NCBI GenBank assembly: GCA_028335825.1
Contig: JAIOKI010000026.1
Location: forward strand, 1-64,000
Source of the DNA: Nosema muscidifuracis
Lineage: Eukaryota; Microsporidia; Nosematidae
DNA length: 64,000 bases
Direction of reading: 5' to 3'
The translations under genes and the position numbers were made by a program. The notes beneath the pieces were generated by a model. That model made no database searches, was not told where the DNA came from, and worked only from the letters and a program-made list of their open reading frames with translations. Below, in pieces: positions 31,432 through 41,513 of this stretch; within the stretch, counting starts at the first letter, position 1, and every line of letters starts with the position of its first letter.

Positions 31432-34385
31432 ATAGTTTTTAATTAAATTTTAGTAGTGTAACCAATGTATAAAAAATTTGTAAAAATTAAATTCTTACAA
31501 TCTTTAGATATATCTCAGGTATCTTAATAAATTAAATTACGTCTTGTAAAATAATAGAAGTTTGAGGAAAATATCATATCTTATTTAAAATTTTTTCATA
31601 AAGAATTTTGCAAATAGTTTTAAAACTATTTAAAAAAAACATCATTTAGTAAAGATTATATATAATATTATAAAAAGAAAATTTGATATTGATAGTTATT
31701 TAAAGCTGTAAATATACTAAATTTTAAAAACGTTCATTTTATAAATTAAAAAATTTAGTAGAATTGCACATTGTATTTATAAAGCTATATAACTTGAGAA
31801 AGATGGAAAATAAGAGTTGTATTTTAGTATTTCTTATATATCAAGAAAGTTTTAAACTTGTAATTTAATTTTTTAGATCAAACTAGTTAATGATCAAGTA
31901 GTTAATACTCTTATACATTTCTTACAATGCTTTAAAAGCCATAATAATACTTCAATTTCTATTTTCTAGACATTCATTTACATATACTATAAATATTAAA
32001 TATCTTCAAAAAAATATTTAAATTTTAACTCTAATCCATCATTTTAAAAAAAACTTAAATAAAAGAAATAAAAATTAATTTAAATTTATAAACTAGAAAT
32101 AAAATTAACATTATAATATTTTTCAGTTATTTTTAACCTAAATTTTAGTGTGGACAAATTATTTATGTATGTTTTATAAGAACTTTGGACTATAACTATA
32201 CTCTGTAAAGTAATGATTTATTAATAATAATTTGCTGATTTTAATTTTGGAATCTCATTATGAAAAGTATACTTTTTAAATTTAATTCTATTCATAATAT
32301 TTATATTTACCCATTTAGATTTTGAAAAGTATCAAGTGCTAAATTTTTCAATTTTTGGTATAGCACCAAATATTTATTGTATTTTATGTATAAATATTAT
32401 TCGATCTATTAAATTATCTTTTAATATATAAAGTTACTATCTAAAGATAGAGAATTAAAAACTACCTTAAAGTCAATAATATTAGTAATTAAGGAAAAAA
32501 GTATCTTATTATTGGTATCAAAATTATTTCCAATCTATTCTAACCAAATCCATAATACAGTTTTTAGTATAAGCCGAAAAGACAATATAGTATTTAAAAG
32601 AAAAAAAATTAACAAATATTTGTTTTTAAGCTTAGTTGACAGATAAATTAATTTTATCTTGTCTGAATTAAAAGGTCTTTTTAATAAAAATTATTTAATT
32701 TAAAATCTCAATTAACATAACCAAACATATTAATCTTTAATTTTCACCTCTTATTAAATTTTTTACGGCATATATTAAATTTTTTCCAATACCATCCAAG
32801 TTTAATATTAAGAAAGTAGATCTTTCAAATAATTATTAATGTTAACGTGGTCACATTCGCAGTAAGATAAAAATCTAATTCATTTTTTTTTGAATGATGA
32901 GTCATTTAATTAAGCACACAATCGTAAAATTAAAGGACGTATAGAATATATTAAAAGAAAAATTGGAACTTTTATCATAACTTTTGTTATTAAAACCACT
33001 AACCTAATTTATATTATTGTTTGTTTATTTTGACGTGGTTAAATTGAAAAAAATATAAAAATAAGGCATATTATTTTAAAATAAATTAAAATTTTAACTA
33101 ACAAGATTTGAGATGGCAACAAATGATAAATTCTTTTATTAGTATTTTATCTTAATCTTTTTTTGTAATTTTAGGTGTAAAAAATATATTTTTTCAAATA
33201 GTATATATAAATATATGAAAAATTTGGTGTATTATTTTTTAATATTTCAATGTATTTTTCTTTACAATAAATCTATCAAAAACTTAGATTTCATTTAATA
33301 TTTGAATAGTTAGGTTATTAATTATGATATGTTAAAAATAACAAAAAAAAAAGATATGATTCACTATTGGTTAAAACTATGATTTTTTTACTTAGTTATT
33401 TTAAATGACTCTAGAAATAAAAACAATTTCATAGATATTATAATTATACAAATTATATAGTTAATTTCTTTATATCACATTTTTAAAATATAATGACTAT
33501 TTGATTTTGCATAGTTATTCAAATAAAATTGTTTAATTTTTTATTTAAAGTTCACAGCATATTTTCTCTCTACTTCGTTTGCATTAATACATACTTTAAA
33601 GGATTTAGCCCTCAGAAAAATCTTCAAATTAACTTTTCAGTCTTTTCATAAGTATCCATATCTGTATAAAGGTCTTTAGTTCAGTTCTATATTTTCAATA
33701 AACAATAGTTTTTTTATTAGAATTACTGTATTATTATACTTCTTGGATATTGAATCTGAATAAATTAAGATCAATTATAGTTGTGCTTTTCACTGTTTAT
33801 AATGTCCTAAATTATCAAATACCAAACAATATAAATATAATCTCTGAAAAAAATAATGATAAAATTGTTAATTTTAAGATTTTTTAAATATAAAACAATA
33901 TTAAAAATAGTACATAGTAATGTTACAGTTATTAATATAGAAATGAAATATTATAATTAAATTAAAAATAGGTTTATATTAATTAATTAATCAAAATCAA
34001 ATTAATTAATATGAATTTTTTAATATAAAATTTTGATCTATTACTTTTTTATAATTCAAAATAAAAATACTTGTTAAATAAATTTACATTTTTTTTTAAA
34101 TAATAAAATTTACTGCTAAAAATTTATTTAATTTCCTGATTACCGATAATTTAAAAACTTTATGTCATAAATTAAATAATGAGAAATTAATAAATATATT
34201 GATAAAGATTTTCACAAATTTATATTTATCAAATTGATTATTAATTTGCTAATAAAGATTAAATCGATTGAACTGAAGAGTTTATAAAAACTTGTTAAGT
34301 AGTAAATTAAAACTTTTTAATTATATTACTGATAAATTGATTTAATTATTTTTTTCTTATAAAAAATAATAAATATTTTACCTCA
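31432..34385. other. long gene-free stretch
   Basis: About 3 kb, very AT-rich, without open frames of note. A weak LINE-like patch at 33590-33750 is listed separately. Two phrases, AACGTGGTCACATTC (about 32843) and GACGTGGTTAAATTG (about 33031), are similar but too short to define an element. Confidence 0.4.
33590..33750 (+). mobile_element. possible LINE 3'-end relic
   Basis: CAGTTCTATATTTTCAATAA with its upstream context (CATAAGTATCCATATCTG) resembles the 7260-7460 patch, which itself resembles the better LINE relics. Strongly eroded. Confidence 0.2.
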
Positions 34386-35249
34386 ATGAAACAAAATATC
34401 ACTGAAAAAAACGAAACAAATTGGTCAGAAATCGATAGTGATTTTAAAGAATGGAGAGATTATCATTTTGAATTTTCTAAAGATCTTTGTAAAACAGTTT
34501 CTAAAACTAACTTAGGAGAAAATAAAATTATATCAAAATTTCTTAAGAATTTTCCTAGATGTATGATACAGTTTACTAGAGAAGCTTGTAAATGTAATCA
34601 AAATTGTGTTGCTGATTCTTTTGATGATGTTCATATTGATTATGTTTGTCATAATTTAACAACTGATAATCTTTTCTTATTAAAAAATCATGTCTTGTGT
34701 GATAACTACAATATACGTATTTCTGATGGAAAAATGTATAAGTATAAACTTTTTCATTCGGACCAATCCTTAAGTGAAAGAATTCTAGATGCAACGGAGA
34801 AATTATGTGATAATGACCGAAAATATTACGATAAATTACAATGTGCTGTGTATGAACTAAAAGAAGAATGTAAATTTGATTTTAGATGTTTTAATAGATA
34901 TATTCAACCAATTTTCAGAGAAAATTGTGAAAATCCTAATTATATCAATGAAATTATTGATATCGAAAAATCTATTGGTCTTGACAAGATAAGTATTCAA
35001 TTAGCAAATTCTGAATTAGATCATCCTCTCTTAAGAAATGTTAGATCATTAAGAGGCAATAATGAAATGTTTGATAGTAAAGATTCATCATCATTTTTAC
35101 CTATTATTAAATCTGAATGTAGTTATTATGGATATTTAATTGGAATAATTACTTTTTCTACCATAGGCTATCTCACTTATAAAATATTTAAGAAAGTCTA
35201 TGTAAAAAGTAAAACAAGTTCAAAAGAAAGGACTAACGAAAATATTTAA
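34386..35249 (+). CDS. family B Cys-rich protein with C-terminal membrane anchor
   Basis: Codes for 287 aa. No signal peptide is visible. At least 13 cysteines lie before the membrane helix (C35, C59, C68, C70, C74, C88, C105, C141, C153, C162, C168, C181, C245), with a CKCxxxC group at 68-74. One membrane helix lies at about 248-270 (LIGIITFSTIGYLTYKIF), followed by a basic tail (KKVYVKSKTSSKERT). The many cysteines suggest a disulfide-bonded exposed domain, with insertion by the C-terminal helix. The start follows TACCTCA, a weak C context. It is the intact paralogue of the 6375 gene. In both places a family A gene is the neighbour. Function unknown; a surface or polar-tube/spore-associated protein is conceivable, but nothing in the sequence proves it. 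Confidence 0.75.
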   Translation: MKQNITEKNETNWSEIDSDFKEWRDYHFEFSKDLCKTVSKTNLGENKIISKFLKNFPRCMIQFTREACKCNQNCVADSFDDVHIDYVCHNLTTDNLFLLKNHVLCDNYNIRISDGKMYKYKLFHSDQSLSERILDATEKLCDNDRKYYDKLQCAVYELKEECKFDFRCFNRYIQPIFRENCENPNYINEIIDIEKSIGLDKISIQLANSELDHPLLRNVRSLRGNNEMFDSKDSSSFLPIIKSECSYYGYLIGIITFSTIGYLTYKIFKKVYVKSKTSSKERTNENI

Positions 35250-35689
35250 TAAAAATGTTTATATTAAGTATAGATTCCAATGAACTCGCTTTTATAATTA
35301 ACTATTAAATTCAAAATAATTACTTTTGTTATAACATATATGGGATAACAATAAAATACAGAATGACACTAGGTAACCTTTTCTTTCGAATTCATGCCTA
35401 CATTCTTTCAATTACTTTTAAGAAGATTTGGATAGTATTTCGCTTGCTTATTGGCGAGAAGATGAGTCGATAGTTAAAAGCAGCCGAAAAGAGGTGATGA
35501 AAATCGGTGGTTGACCATATCAGCCGTGTATATTTATTTAATGGGAAGATATAAGAAAGTAAAATGCCGCAAATTACTGCATTATTTAAATTTATATAGT
35601 TATTTTCAATTTAATCATCTTTTTCACATACAAAATTAATTCAGTTTTTTATTTTATTAAGAATTTTACCTTAGAAGAGTGTATTTCTA
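35250..35689. other. spacer with GC-richer unknown patch
   Basis: At about 35360-35570 the composition is clearly less AT-rich. One plus-strand frame reads ISLAYWREDESIVKSSRKEV before a stop. Position just upstream of the 35690 LINE relic suggests it may be part of the same element, but I cannot align it. Confidence 0.3.
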
Positions 35690-36020
35690 AAAAAACGTCG
35701 AAATAAAAGTAGATGCATGAATCTAAAGTAAAAAAAGTAAAATATAATAAGGCGATATCTACATTATTGATAGAATTGAAAGAAGTAGAAATCACAAGTT
35801 TTGTTTATTTTCGAATAGTAGAAACGAAAAAATAGCATAATATGATCTCACTAGTAATTAAGATTCTCTATACAGGTATAATTCTAGAATTTTTATTTTA
35901 AGCACTTTGGATTGTACTTATGCTTAGATTCGATCATCAGACTTCCACTCAGTTTTATAGTTCTTTTGGAAATTGGTAACTATTTCTTCTTATGTCAACA
36001 TGTAGATAATAATTATAACC
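35690..36020 (+). mobile_element. LINE C-terminal relic (Dong/R4-like), degenerate
   Basis: Plus strand reads KVKYNKAISTLLIELKEVEI, matching KYNKPDIYIVDELWKEVVII of the 28690 copy. It is followed by TTAAGCACTTTGGATTGTAC and the TTTATAGTTCTTTTGGAAAT block shared with the 3.1 and 13.9 kb relics. This copy therefore links the protein-level and DNA-level matches and shows that all four are the same 3' end. Confidence 0.45.
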
Positions 36021-36362
36021 TTATACTTATATAGTGATGCACATTGATCAACTAACAAATCTTACTTTTTTTGTTTCTTTTACTGTCCTGAGATTTTCAA
36101 AATTTGGAGTTTCTACTTAAACTAAATACCTATTTCTTTTTTAGATTTATTGTATCCCATAATACCCAAATAAAAGGTCATTTTTTAAAAATATAATTTA
36201 TGCATTAAAAATAGCATCATTTATTAGTATAAAAAAAATTAAATCTTATAAACTTATTAATCATCAAGACAAATTTATAAAGTATTAGTTTATAAATATT
36301 TTGAAACATTTCTGTAAATAAATGTTTTAAGTTATTTAAAAGAAATATAATAATATATACAA
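36021..36362. other. AT-rich spacer
   Basis: No gene or repeat seen. Confidence 0.4.
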
Positions 36363-36557
36363 ATGAAAGTAAAAAAACTAATATTATTCATACTATCAAT
36401 TCATTCCTTAGATATACAGACAAAGAAACCTAAAAAACCTGATAACTTGTTAGAAAAAAAGAAGTCTAGTATGGTGGAAAGCTTATTACTCGATATAAAG
36501 AATATAAGTAGTGAAATAGAAAAAATTAAGTTTAAAGATGATGATAAAAATGAATAA
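36363..36557 (+). CDS. small secreted-type basic protein
   Basis: Codes for 64 aa: a leader (MKVKKLILFILSIHSLDIQ), then a Lys/Pro-rich patch (TKKPKKPDN), then an amphipathic helical tail (SMVESLLLDIKNISSEIEKI). The start context (ATACAAATG, no C run) is like that of the neighbouring ricin-B-lectin-like genes. It lies about 100 bases before the first of them on the same strand. Small size lowers confidence; the leader and context favour a real gene. Confidence 0.45.
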   Translation: MKVKKLILFILSIHSLDIQTKKPKKPDNLLEKKKSSMVESLLLDIKNISSEIEKIKFKDDDKNE

Positions 36558-36664
36558 ATAAAGGTTCTTTAAAAATATTTATATATTAAATTAAATTCCC
36601 AGATATATCAATTTTTAATTTATTAAAACTGAAACATTTATAACCAGATTTTTTTTTAAAACAA

Positions 36665-37282
36665 ATGTTCATCTTCAATTTAATTCTATTAGTGCTCTCG
36701 GAAGATAAAGAGCTGGAAGAGTTTTTAAACACAGATATCAAAATATATTTCTCAGGATATCCTACTACATTCCTAGGAAGAGATAAAGATGAACCAAATT
36801 TGATAGCTCATAGCAAATTTATAACCTTTGAGAAATTCAAGTTTAATCCAAAAGCAAGAATAATTAAAGAGAATAAAAATTACGAAATATATTTTTCTGG
36901 TGCTAAAATGTGTAAAGTAGGTAATTTGGTATCTAAATGCTCAAGTACAGGAGGATGGGATATCGATAGAAAGTATTTTGGATACACTTTATCCAAAGAT
37001 GGGTTATGTATTACCAAAGATATTGATGATACAGTAAAAATGAAGAAGTGTGTAGATACCGATGATCAAATATTTTCTTTTAAGAAAGTTTCTGAGGATT
37101 GTAATCCAGAAAATAAATTGTCAGAAGAACATTCAGTCCATGTTAATATTATCCCAGATAGAGTAAAAAATTATACTGTGCAGTCTATTAAAGATACTTC
37201 TGATGATACTAAACTTGAGCATATCGATATTAAAGATAGATCCATAGGTAATCATGATGATGAGCTATTTATGGATGAATAA
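36665..37282 (+). CDS. ricin-B-lectin-like secreted protein 1
   Basis: Codes for 205 aa. Short signal peptide (MFIFNLILLVLS). The core (residues about 20-135) has the degenerate beta-trefoil layout of microsporidian RBL proteins: YEIYFSGAKMCKVGNLVSKC, then GYTLSKDGLCITKDIDD, then VKMKKCVDTDDQIFSFKKV. This is the CL-x(n)-l-x-x-C-x(n)-Q-x-F pattern. The tail is acidic with many Asp. RBL proteins are lectin-like only; there is no enzymatic toxin chain here. Such proteins are thought to act at the spore surface or host interface. First member of a cluster of seven. The start has A-rich context (AAAACAAATG). Confidence 0.7.
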   Translation: MFIFNLILLVLSEDKELEEFLNTDIKIYFSGYPTTFLGRDKDEPNLIAHSKFITFEKFKFNPKARIIKENKNYEIYFSGAKMCKVGNLVSKCSSTGGWDIDRKYFGYTLSKDGLCITKDIDDTVKMKKCVDTDDQIFSFKKVSEDCNPENKLSEEHSVHVNIIPDRVKNYTVQSIKDTSDDTKLEHIDIKDRSIGNHDDELFMDE

Positions 37283-37997
37283 ATAAATTAAAAAAAAAAC
37301 TAAATCTATTTAATTAATTTTAAATATCAACGACATACGAGTTTATATTAAAAAAGTTAAAATACTTGTTATTAGAGTTAAATCTATTTTATTTTGAGGG
37401 TTTAAACTTGATTAAACTTGTGAATAAAAATAATTAAAACAAAGATAAATATAAATTGCTAAATGATTAAAAACTATTATTATATTTTAATTATCTCAGT
37501 TAAATAGAGTCAGATGATTTAATCACATAAGAAATTACCTTATATTTATACTTATACAAGAAAATATAACAATTGATTAAGTCCATATCTATGCTTCTTT
37601 TCTGTTTCAATTATTTAATAATATCAACGACAGCATTCAATTATTTTTAACAACAACTTCAGTTATTCACCTATTATTAAATTATCAACCCCTGTGGTCA
37701 AACTTCTAAGAAAAATTATTAATTAAAACAATCACAATTAATAAATTTACAAGTAAAATACTAGTAAATATCATTTTTTATCAAAAATACTACTAATAAT
37801 ATTAAAAAACATATGTGAGTCTATTAAAAATTATTTGTTGAATTATTCGTAAGTATATAAAAATCTTATTCATAAAATAAATATGAGCATATAAAAAACA
37901 TTGCCTATCCATAATCAAAAAAATACATCTGAAACATACTAAATAAAAATTTGCTTAATTCTCATACCAATAAATTAAATTTAAAAACATCAAAAGA
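37283..37997. other. AT-rich spacer between RBL genes
   Basis: No gene seen. Confidence 0.4.
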
Positions 37998-38807
37998 ATG
38001 ATATTATTCCTAGCATGTATAACTTCATACCAAATAGATTTAATAATTAACAAAAAGATATTAATCCATTCAACTCATTACAAAAACCACATTCTATCGG
38101 AAAATATATCAGACTTTTCAAAGAACGTTTTCCATACACAAAATATAACTTACGATATGAAAGGTATCAATAAAATATCACGTATAGAGAAATATAATGA
38201 TAATTATCGTATAAAAATAGGCAGTTATTATGTTTGTGAGAATAAAAATATTACATGTAATTATAATTCTAGAACTAAGTTGTGTATGGATGATAAGTAT
38301 AATGAAATAGATTGTGACGTCTGTCGTACTAAAACAATAGAATCTTGCAAATCAGATATAGATTTATGGGATATAGAAAGATCTCCTTTTGGTTATTTAA
38401 TCAGAAGAAAAGATATGTGTTTTACACTTGGCTTTAAATTGTATTTAGATACGTGTAGAGAGAGTAAAAATCAATTATTTGAATTTGAAAATTATGAATT
38501 AATGAGTTGTATAGAGAAATATAATCCTAATAAGAAATTGGAAACTAGAAAAGATATTATAGATAGTAAAAAGATGCAAAGAAATATGAAATACTTAAAA
38601 AATACTGATCCTGAAAAATTTAATAAACTCACACAAGATTTAGAAAAACAAAAATATCTTGATACAGCTTTAGAAAATATTATGCCAGGCATCAATAAAA
38701 AGAAGAAAATGAAAAAGTTATGGGGTAAATTATGGAAGCATGGATATAGAGGATACCATTGGCCTAAAAGCATGAAATTTAAGATGCTTTGTACAAAATG
38801 GTGGTGA
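37998..38807 (+). CDS. ricin-B-lectin-like secreted protein 2 with cationic Trp-rich tail
   Basis: Codes for 269 aa. Signal peptide MILFLACITSYQ. A Cys-rich insert follows (CENKNITCNYNSRTKLC, then CDVC). The RBL core then reads WDIERSPFGYLIRRKDMCFT, YLDTCRESKNQLFEFENYE. The last 37 residues are strikingly cationic and Trp-rich: MKKLWGKLWKHGYRGYHWPK, ending LCTKWW. They come after an acidic/neutral helical spacer (LTQDLEKQKYLDTALENIMP). That arrangement resembles a pro-segment followed by a membrane-active peptide, but this is inference. The start is the first ATG (ATCAAAAGAATG), again without a C run. Confidence 0.7.
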   Translation: MILFLACITSYQIDLIINKKILIHSTHYKNHILSENISDFSKNVFHTQNITYDMKGINKISRIEKYNDNYRIKIGSYYVCENKNITCNYNSRTKLCMDDKYNEIDCDVCRTKTIESCKSDIDLWDIERSPFGYLIRRKDMCFTLGFKLYLDTCRESKNQLFEFENYELMSCIEKYNPNKKLETRKDIIDSKKMQRNMKYLKNTDPEKFNKLTQDLEKQKYLDTALENIMPGINKKKKMKKLWGKLWKHGYRGYHWPKSMKFKMLCTKWW

Positions 38808-38955
38808 CTAAATTTATAAATTGTGCATAATTAGAAATCTTAATAAATCTAATGTTAAAGGATTATTTGAAATATTTTTTTATTATTTTATAATGTTATT
38901 TGTTTGTTTACTTTGTTTTAGTATTAATTTAATTAAAAATATAATAAAAATATAA
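38808..38955. other. short spacer
   Basis: Nothing recognisable. Confidence 0.4.
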
Positions 38956-39525
38956 ATGACCAATATAATCATCTTGTTCATAATAACATGCTTAGGAATT
39001 AAATACAATGTTGGACTAAGTCTATCTATCAACAAAAAGAAACTCGGTAAAGATAATGAAACAATAGGAACAATAGAAATGAAAGATTCAAATAAAATTG
39101 TATACAATCATAACCAAAAAATTGAGAATATAAAGAGGAATCCTCCTTTTTTTATATTAAAAGAATGTATTTTTGGTACTAATATTATTAATAATAAGAA
39201 GTGTCTTACTTATTCTAAAAAAGGGTTCAGTTTAGAAGATTGTTGTACTGAAGATGAATTTTGTATTGTAAAACAGAGTTTTAGTATTACAAAACTAGAT
39301 CAAGTAGAAGATAAAGAAGATTTGAAATATAAAGAAGATGAGGAGGAAAGTGACAATGATATATATAAGAATGACAAAGATATAGATAAATATGACAAAG
39401 ATATAGATAAGAATGACAAAGATAAAGTTAAAAATGAATTTAATTTTTTAGATAATAAAAGAAAAACTGTTGCGTATGTTCCAAAAAAAAAATTAATTTG
39501 GACGATCATAAGAAGCTTACTTTAG
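38956..39525 (+). CDS. ricin-B-lectin-like secreted protein 3 (C terminus uncertain)
   Basis: Codes for about 189 aa. Leader MTNIIILFIITCLGIKYNVG. The RBL-like core is short and diverged: NNKKCLTYSKKGFSLEDCCT followed by EDEFCIVKQSFSITK. Then comes an acidic repeat region with NDKDIDKYDKDIDKNDKD (tandem copies of a 7-residue unit). The exact C terminus is uncertain: coding-like, acidic composition seems to persist for roughly 50 bases past the stop. The start context lacks a C run. Same strand and spacing as the two upstream RBL genes. Confidence 0.6.
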   Translation: MTNIIILFIITCLGIKYNVGLSLSINKKKLGKDNETIGTIEMKDSNKIVYNHNQKIENIKRNPPFFILKECIFGTNIINNKKCLTYSKKGFSLEDCCTEDEFCIVKQSFSITKLDQVEDKEDLKYKEDEEESDNDIYKNDKDIDKYDKDIDKNDKDKVKNEFNFLDNKRKTVAYVPKKKLIWTIIRSLL

Positions 39526-39673
39526 ATCAGAAAGATTTAGAGATTGAAGATGGATTAGAAAATATATTATTAAAATAAAAAGCAATTTACTTTTTTAACA
39601 ACTAAGATTTTTAAAATAATAAAGCTACTAAATCTAAGAAAAAAGCTTCATTTTAAAATTAAATAATCTTTAA

Positions 39674-40276
39674 TTAATTTTGATTTTTAAAATCTATAGT
39701 AGCTGGTCTTTTATTCATCAAAAGATCATCTACAAATTCACTATGCCGAATCTTAGAGAATTCTCTCATAGCATTATCAAAATTAATAGCTTTTACTCCT
39801 CCAGAGAGAGCTCGTTTCTCATATTCAATATCTATATTATCATTTAGGGGTACTTGTACAGGCTCAATAGCAAAAAGCTGCTCGGTTGCAAGCTTGTCGC
39901 ACTTTTTCAAGAAAAGGTTTCCTTTATATACATGAAGACACTTACCATCTTTTCCTATTGTATAATGATTCTCAATCTTCTTTATATAAAATGATGCATT
40001 GTCATCTGGTTTATCACATACAGCTAAGGTCATATCTTTATAACACATTAGTTCTCCACAGAAATAGAATCTATAGTCTACAAGGGATACAGGGACTATT
40101 ATAGGTGTCATACAGTATATTCCTGACATTTCCTTTCTTCGTATACTTTGAAAATCAAATAAAGCATTTCCACTATTTAGTTTGGTAAATGAGAGAGCCT
40201 TTGATGGATCTTCAAAGGGTTCTATTAGTACTCTTGTTCCTAATATTGAATTTATTAAACTTAAAATGATCATCAT
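39674..40276 (-). CDS. ricin-B-lectin-like secreted protein 4
   Basis: Codes for 200 aa. Signal peptide MMIILSLINSILGTRV. RBL core residues about 45-145: YRFYFCGELMCYKDMTLAVC, then NHYTIGKDGKCLHVYKGN, then LFLKKCDKLATEQLFAIEPV, the best-kept C-L...C...Q-x-F pattern of the cluster. Tail short and mildly charged. Convergent with RBL 3 on the other strand. Minus-strand start context is TTCTAACAATG, without a C run. Confidence 0.7.
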   Translation of the reverse strand: MMIILSLINSILGTRVLIEPFEDPSKALSFTKLNSGNALFDFQSIRRKEMSGIYCMTPIIVPVSLVDYRFYFCGELMCYKDMTLAVCDKPDDNASFYIKKIENHYTIGKDGKCLHVYKGNLFLKKCDKLATEQLFAIEPVQVPLNDNIDIEYEKRALSGGVKAINFDNAMREFSKIRHSEFVDDLLMNKRPATIDFKNQN

Positions 40277-41095
40277 TGTTAGAAAAGTTATGTTTTTATA
40301 GTTGTTTTATAAATTAAAACGTTTCAAATATCAAACATAATTGTTTGTTAAAAAATTTTAAAGTGAAAGATCATAATTTAAATGTGTGATATTGTAATAG
40401 GTATGTAAAAATAAATATATATTTTTATTCCTAAAAAAAAGTAGAGACTTAAAATAATATAAGTACTTGACATAACTGATGATTTTAATAATATATAAGA
40501 ATACTACAAAACTAATTTTTATTATATAAAAAGTCTTACCTTGACTTATTCAATATTAATAAGAAATTATTATAGAAATATAAAAATAATATTTTATTTT
40601 AAAAACCTATGTTTATAAGGTTCATAAATATTGTGCTTGAAATTATATCGAAGAGAAAAATTGTGATTATTTTTTAAATTTAAAAGAAATTTATTTGTTT
40701 TCTTATGAGTACTAAAATGTTTATCAATCTAATGTTACGATCTTAAAATAAAGATACCCCTCTCAGATTCTAATTACAAAATATTAAGAATGATTAAGAA
40801 AACAAAAACTGCAGATTTAAAAATAGGTAACGTTAGCTAGTCATATTAGTATACAAAATCATATTTAAATTTCTATTTAATAATACACATCCATAGAAAA
40901 TATAAAAATTATTTTATAAAATCCCTTGGATAGAAATATGAAATTATATAGAAAGAATTTAATTTTTATATAAGAATACGTACATAAAATAATATTTTTA
41001 AAAATTAATATATTAGATTATTTCCATAGATATAAATTTATTTTAGTTACATCTCTTTACTAAAATGATATTTTTAAAAATTAAATTTTTTTTTA
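40277..41095. other. AT-rich spacer
   Basis: Between the diverging RBL 4 and eL43 genes. No gene or repeat recognised. Confidence 0.4.
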
Positions 41096-41100
41096 CCCCC
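41096..41100 (+). promoter_or_regulatory. CCCCC start-proximal motif
   Basis: ACCCCCTTATG: the longest C run in the window, two bases before the eL43 start. Confidence 0.65.
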
Positions 41101-41102
41101 TT

Positions 41103-41372
41103 ATGTCCAAAGGAACTAAAAAAGTCGGTATCTCTGGTAGATTTGGTGCTAGATATGGTTCAACTTTACGTAAAAGAATGAAGAAAGTATTAGAAACACA
41201 GAAAAAGACATATGAATGTAAAGCATGTGGTAAAACATCAGTTAAAAGAGATGTAGTAGGAATTTGGAACTGTAGATCATGTAATGTTAAATTTGCAGGT
41301 GGTGCTTATGCTTATGTAACACCAGCAGGAACATCTTTTAATAATATGCTGAAACAGGAGAAAGCTAATTAA
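41103..41372 (+). CDS. RPL43: 60S ribosomal protein eL43 (L37a)
   Basis: Codes for 89 aa, close to the usual 91-92 aa. Structural protein of the large ribosomal subunit. The zinc-ribbon cysteines are all present: C39, C42, C57 and C60 ([20 protein letters not shown], then CRSC). The family N terminus ([20 protein letters not shown]) and the [13 protein letters not shown] segment are well kept. It sits alone within the RBL cluster. The strong C run before the start contrasts with its neighbours and suggests different transcriptional control. Confidence 0.96.
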   Translation: MSKGTKKVGISGRFGARYGSTLRKRMKKVLETQKKTYECKACGKTSVKRDVVGIWNCRSCNVKFAGGAYAYVTPAGTSFNNMLKQEKAN

Positions 41373-41513
41373 ATTATTCTGAAATATCTTTTATTTATTT
41401 TTTGTTGTTTTGGAATTTTTACTTTCTATCTGAGTCTTGAAATTTTAATACGAATAATTTATTTGTACAGTAGATTTATCTGATATTTTTAATTTATGAA
41501 ACTTTGTTTTTAA

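Noticed and set aside
26530-37705. Scattered GTGGTCA/GTGGTTA phrases (about 26536, 32846, 33034, 37690) as possible transposon ends
   Set aside because: Matches are under 15 bases, not consistently inverted or paired, and no transposase lies between them.
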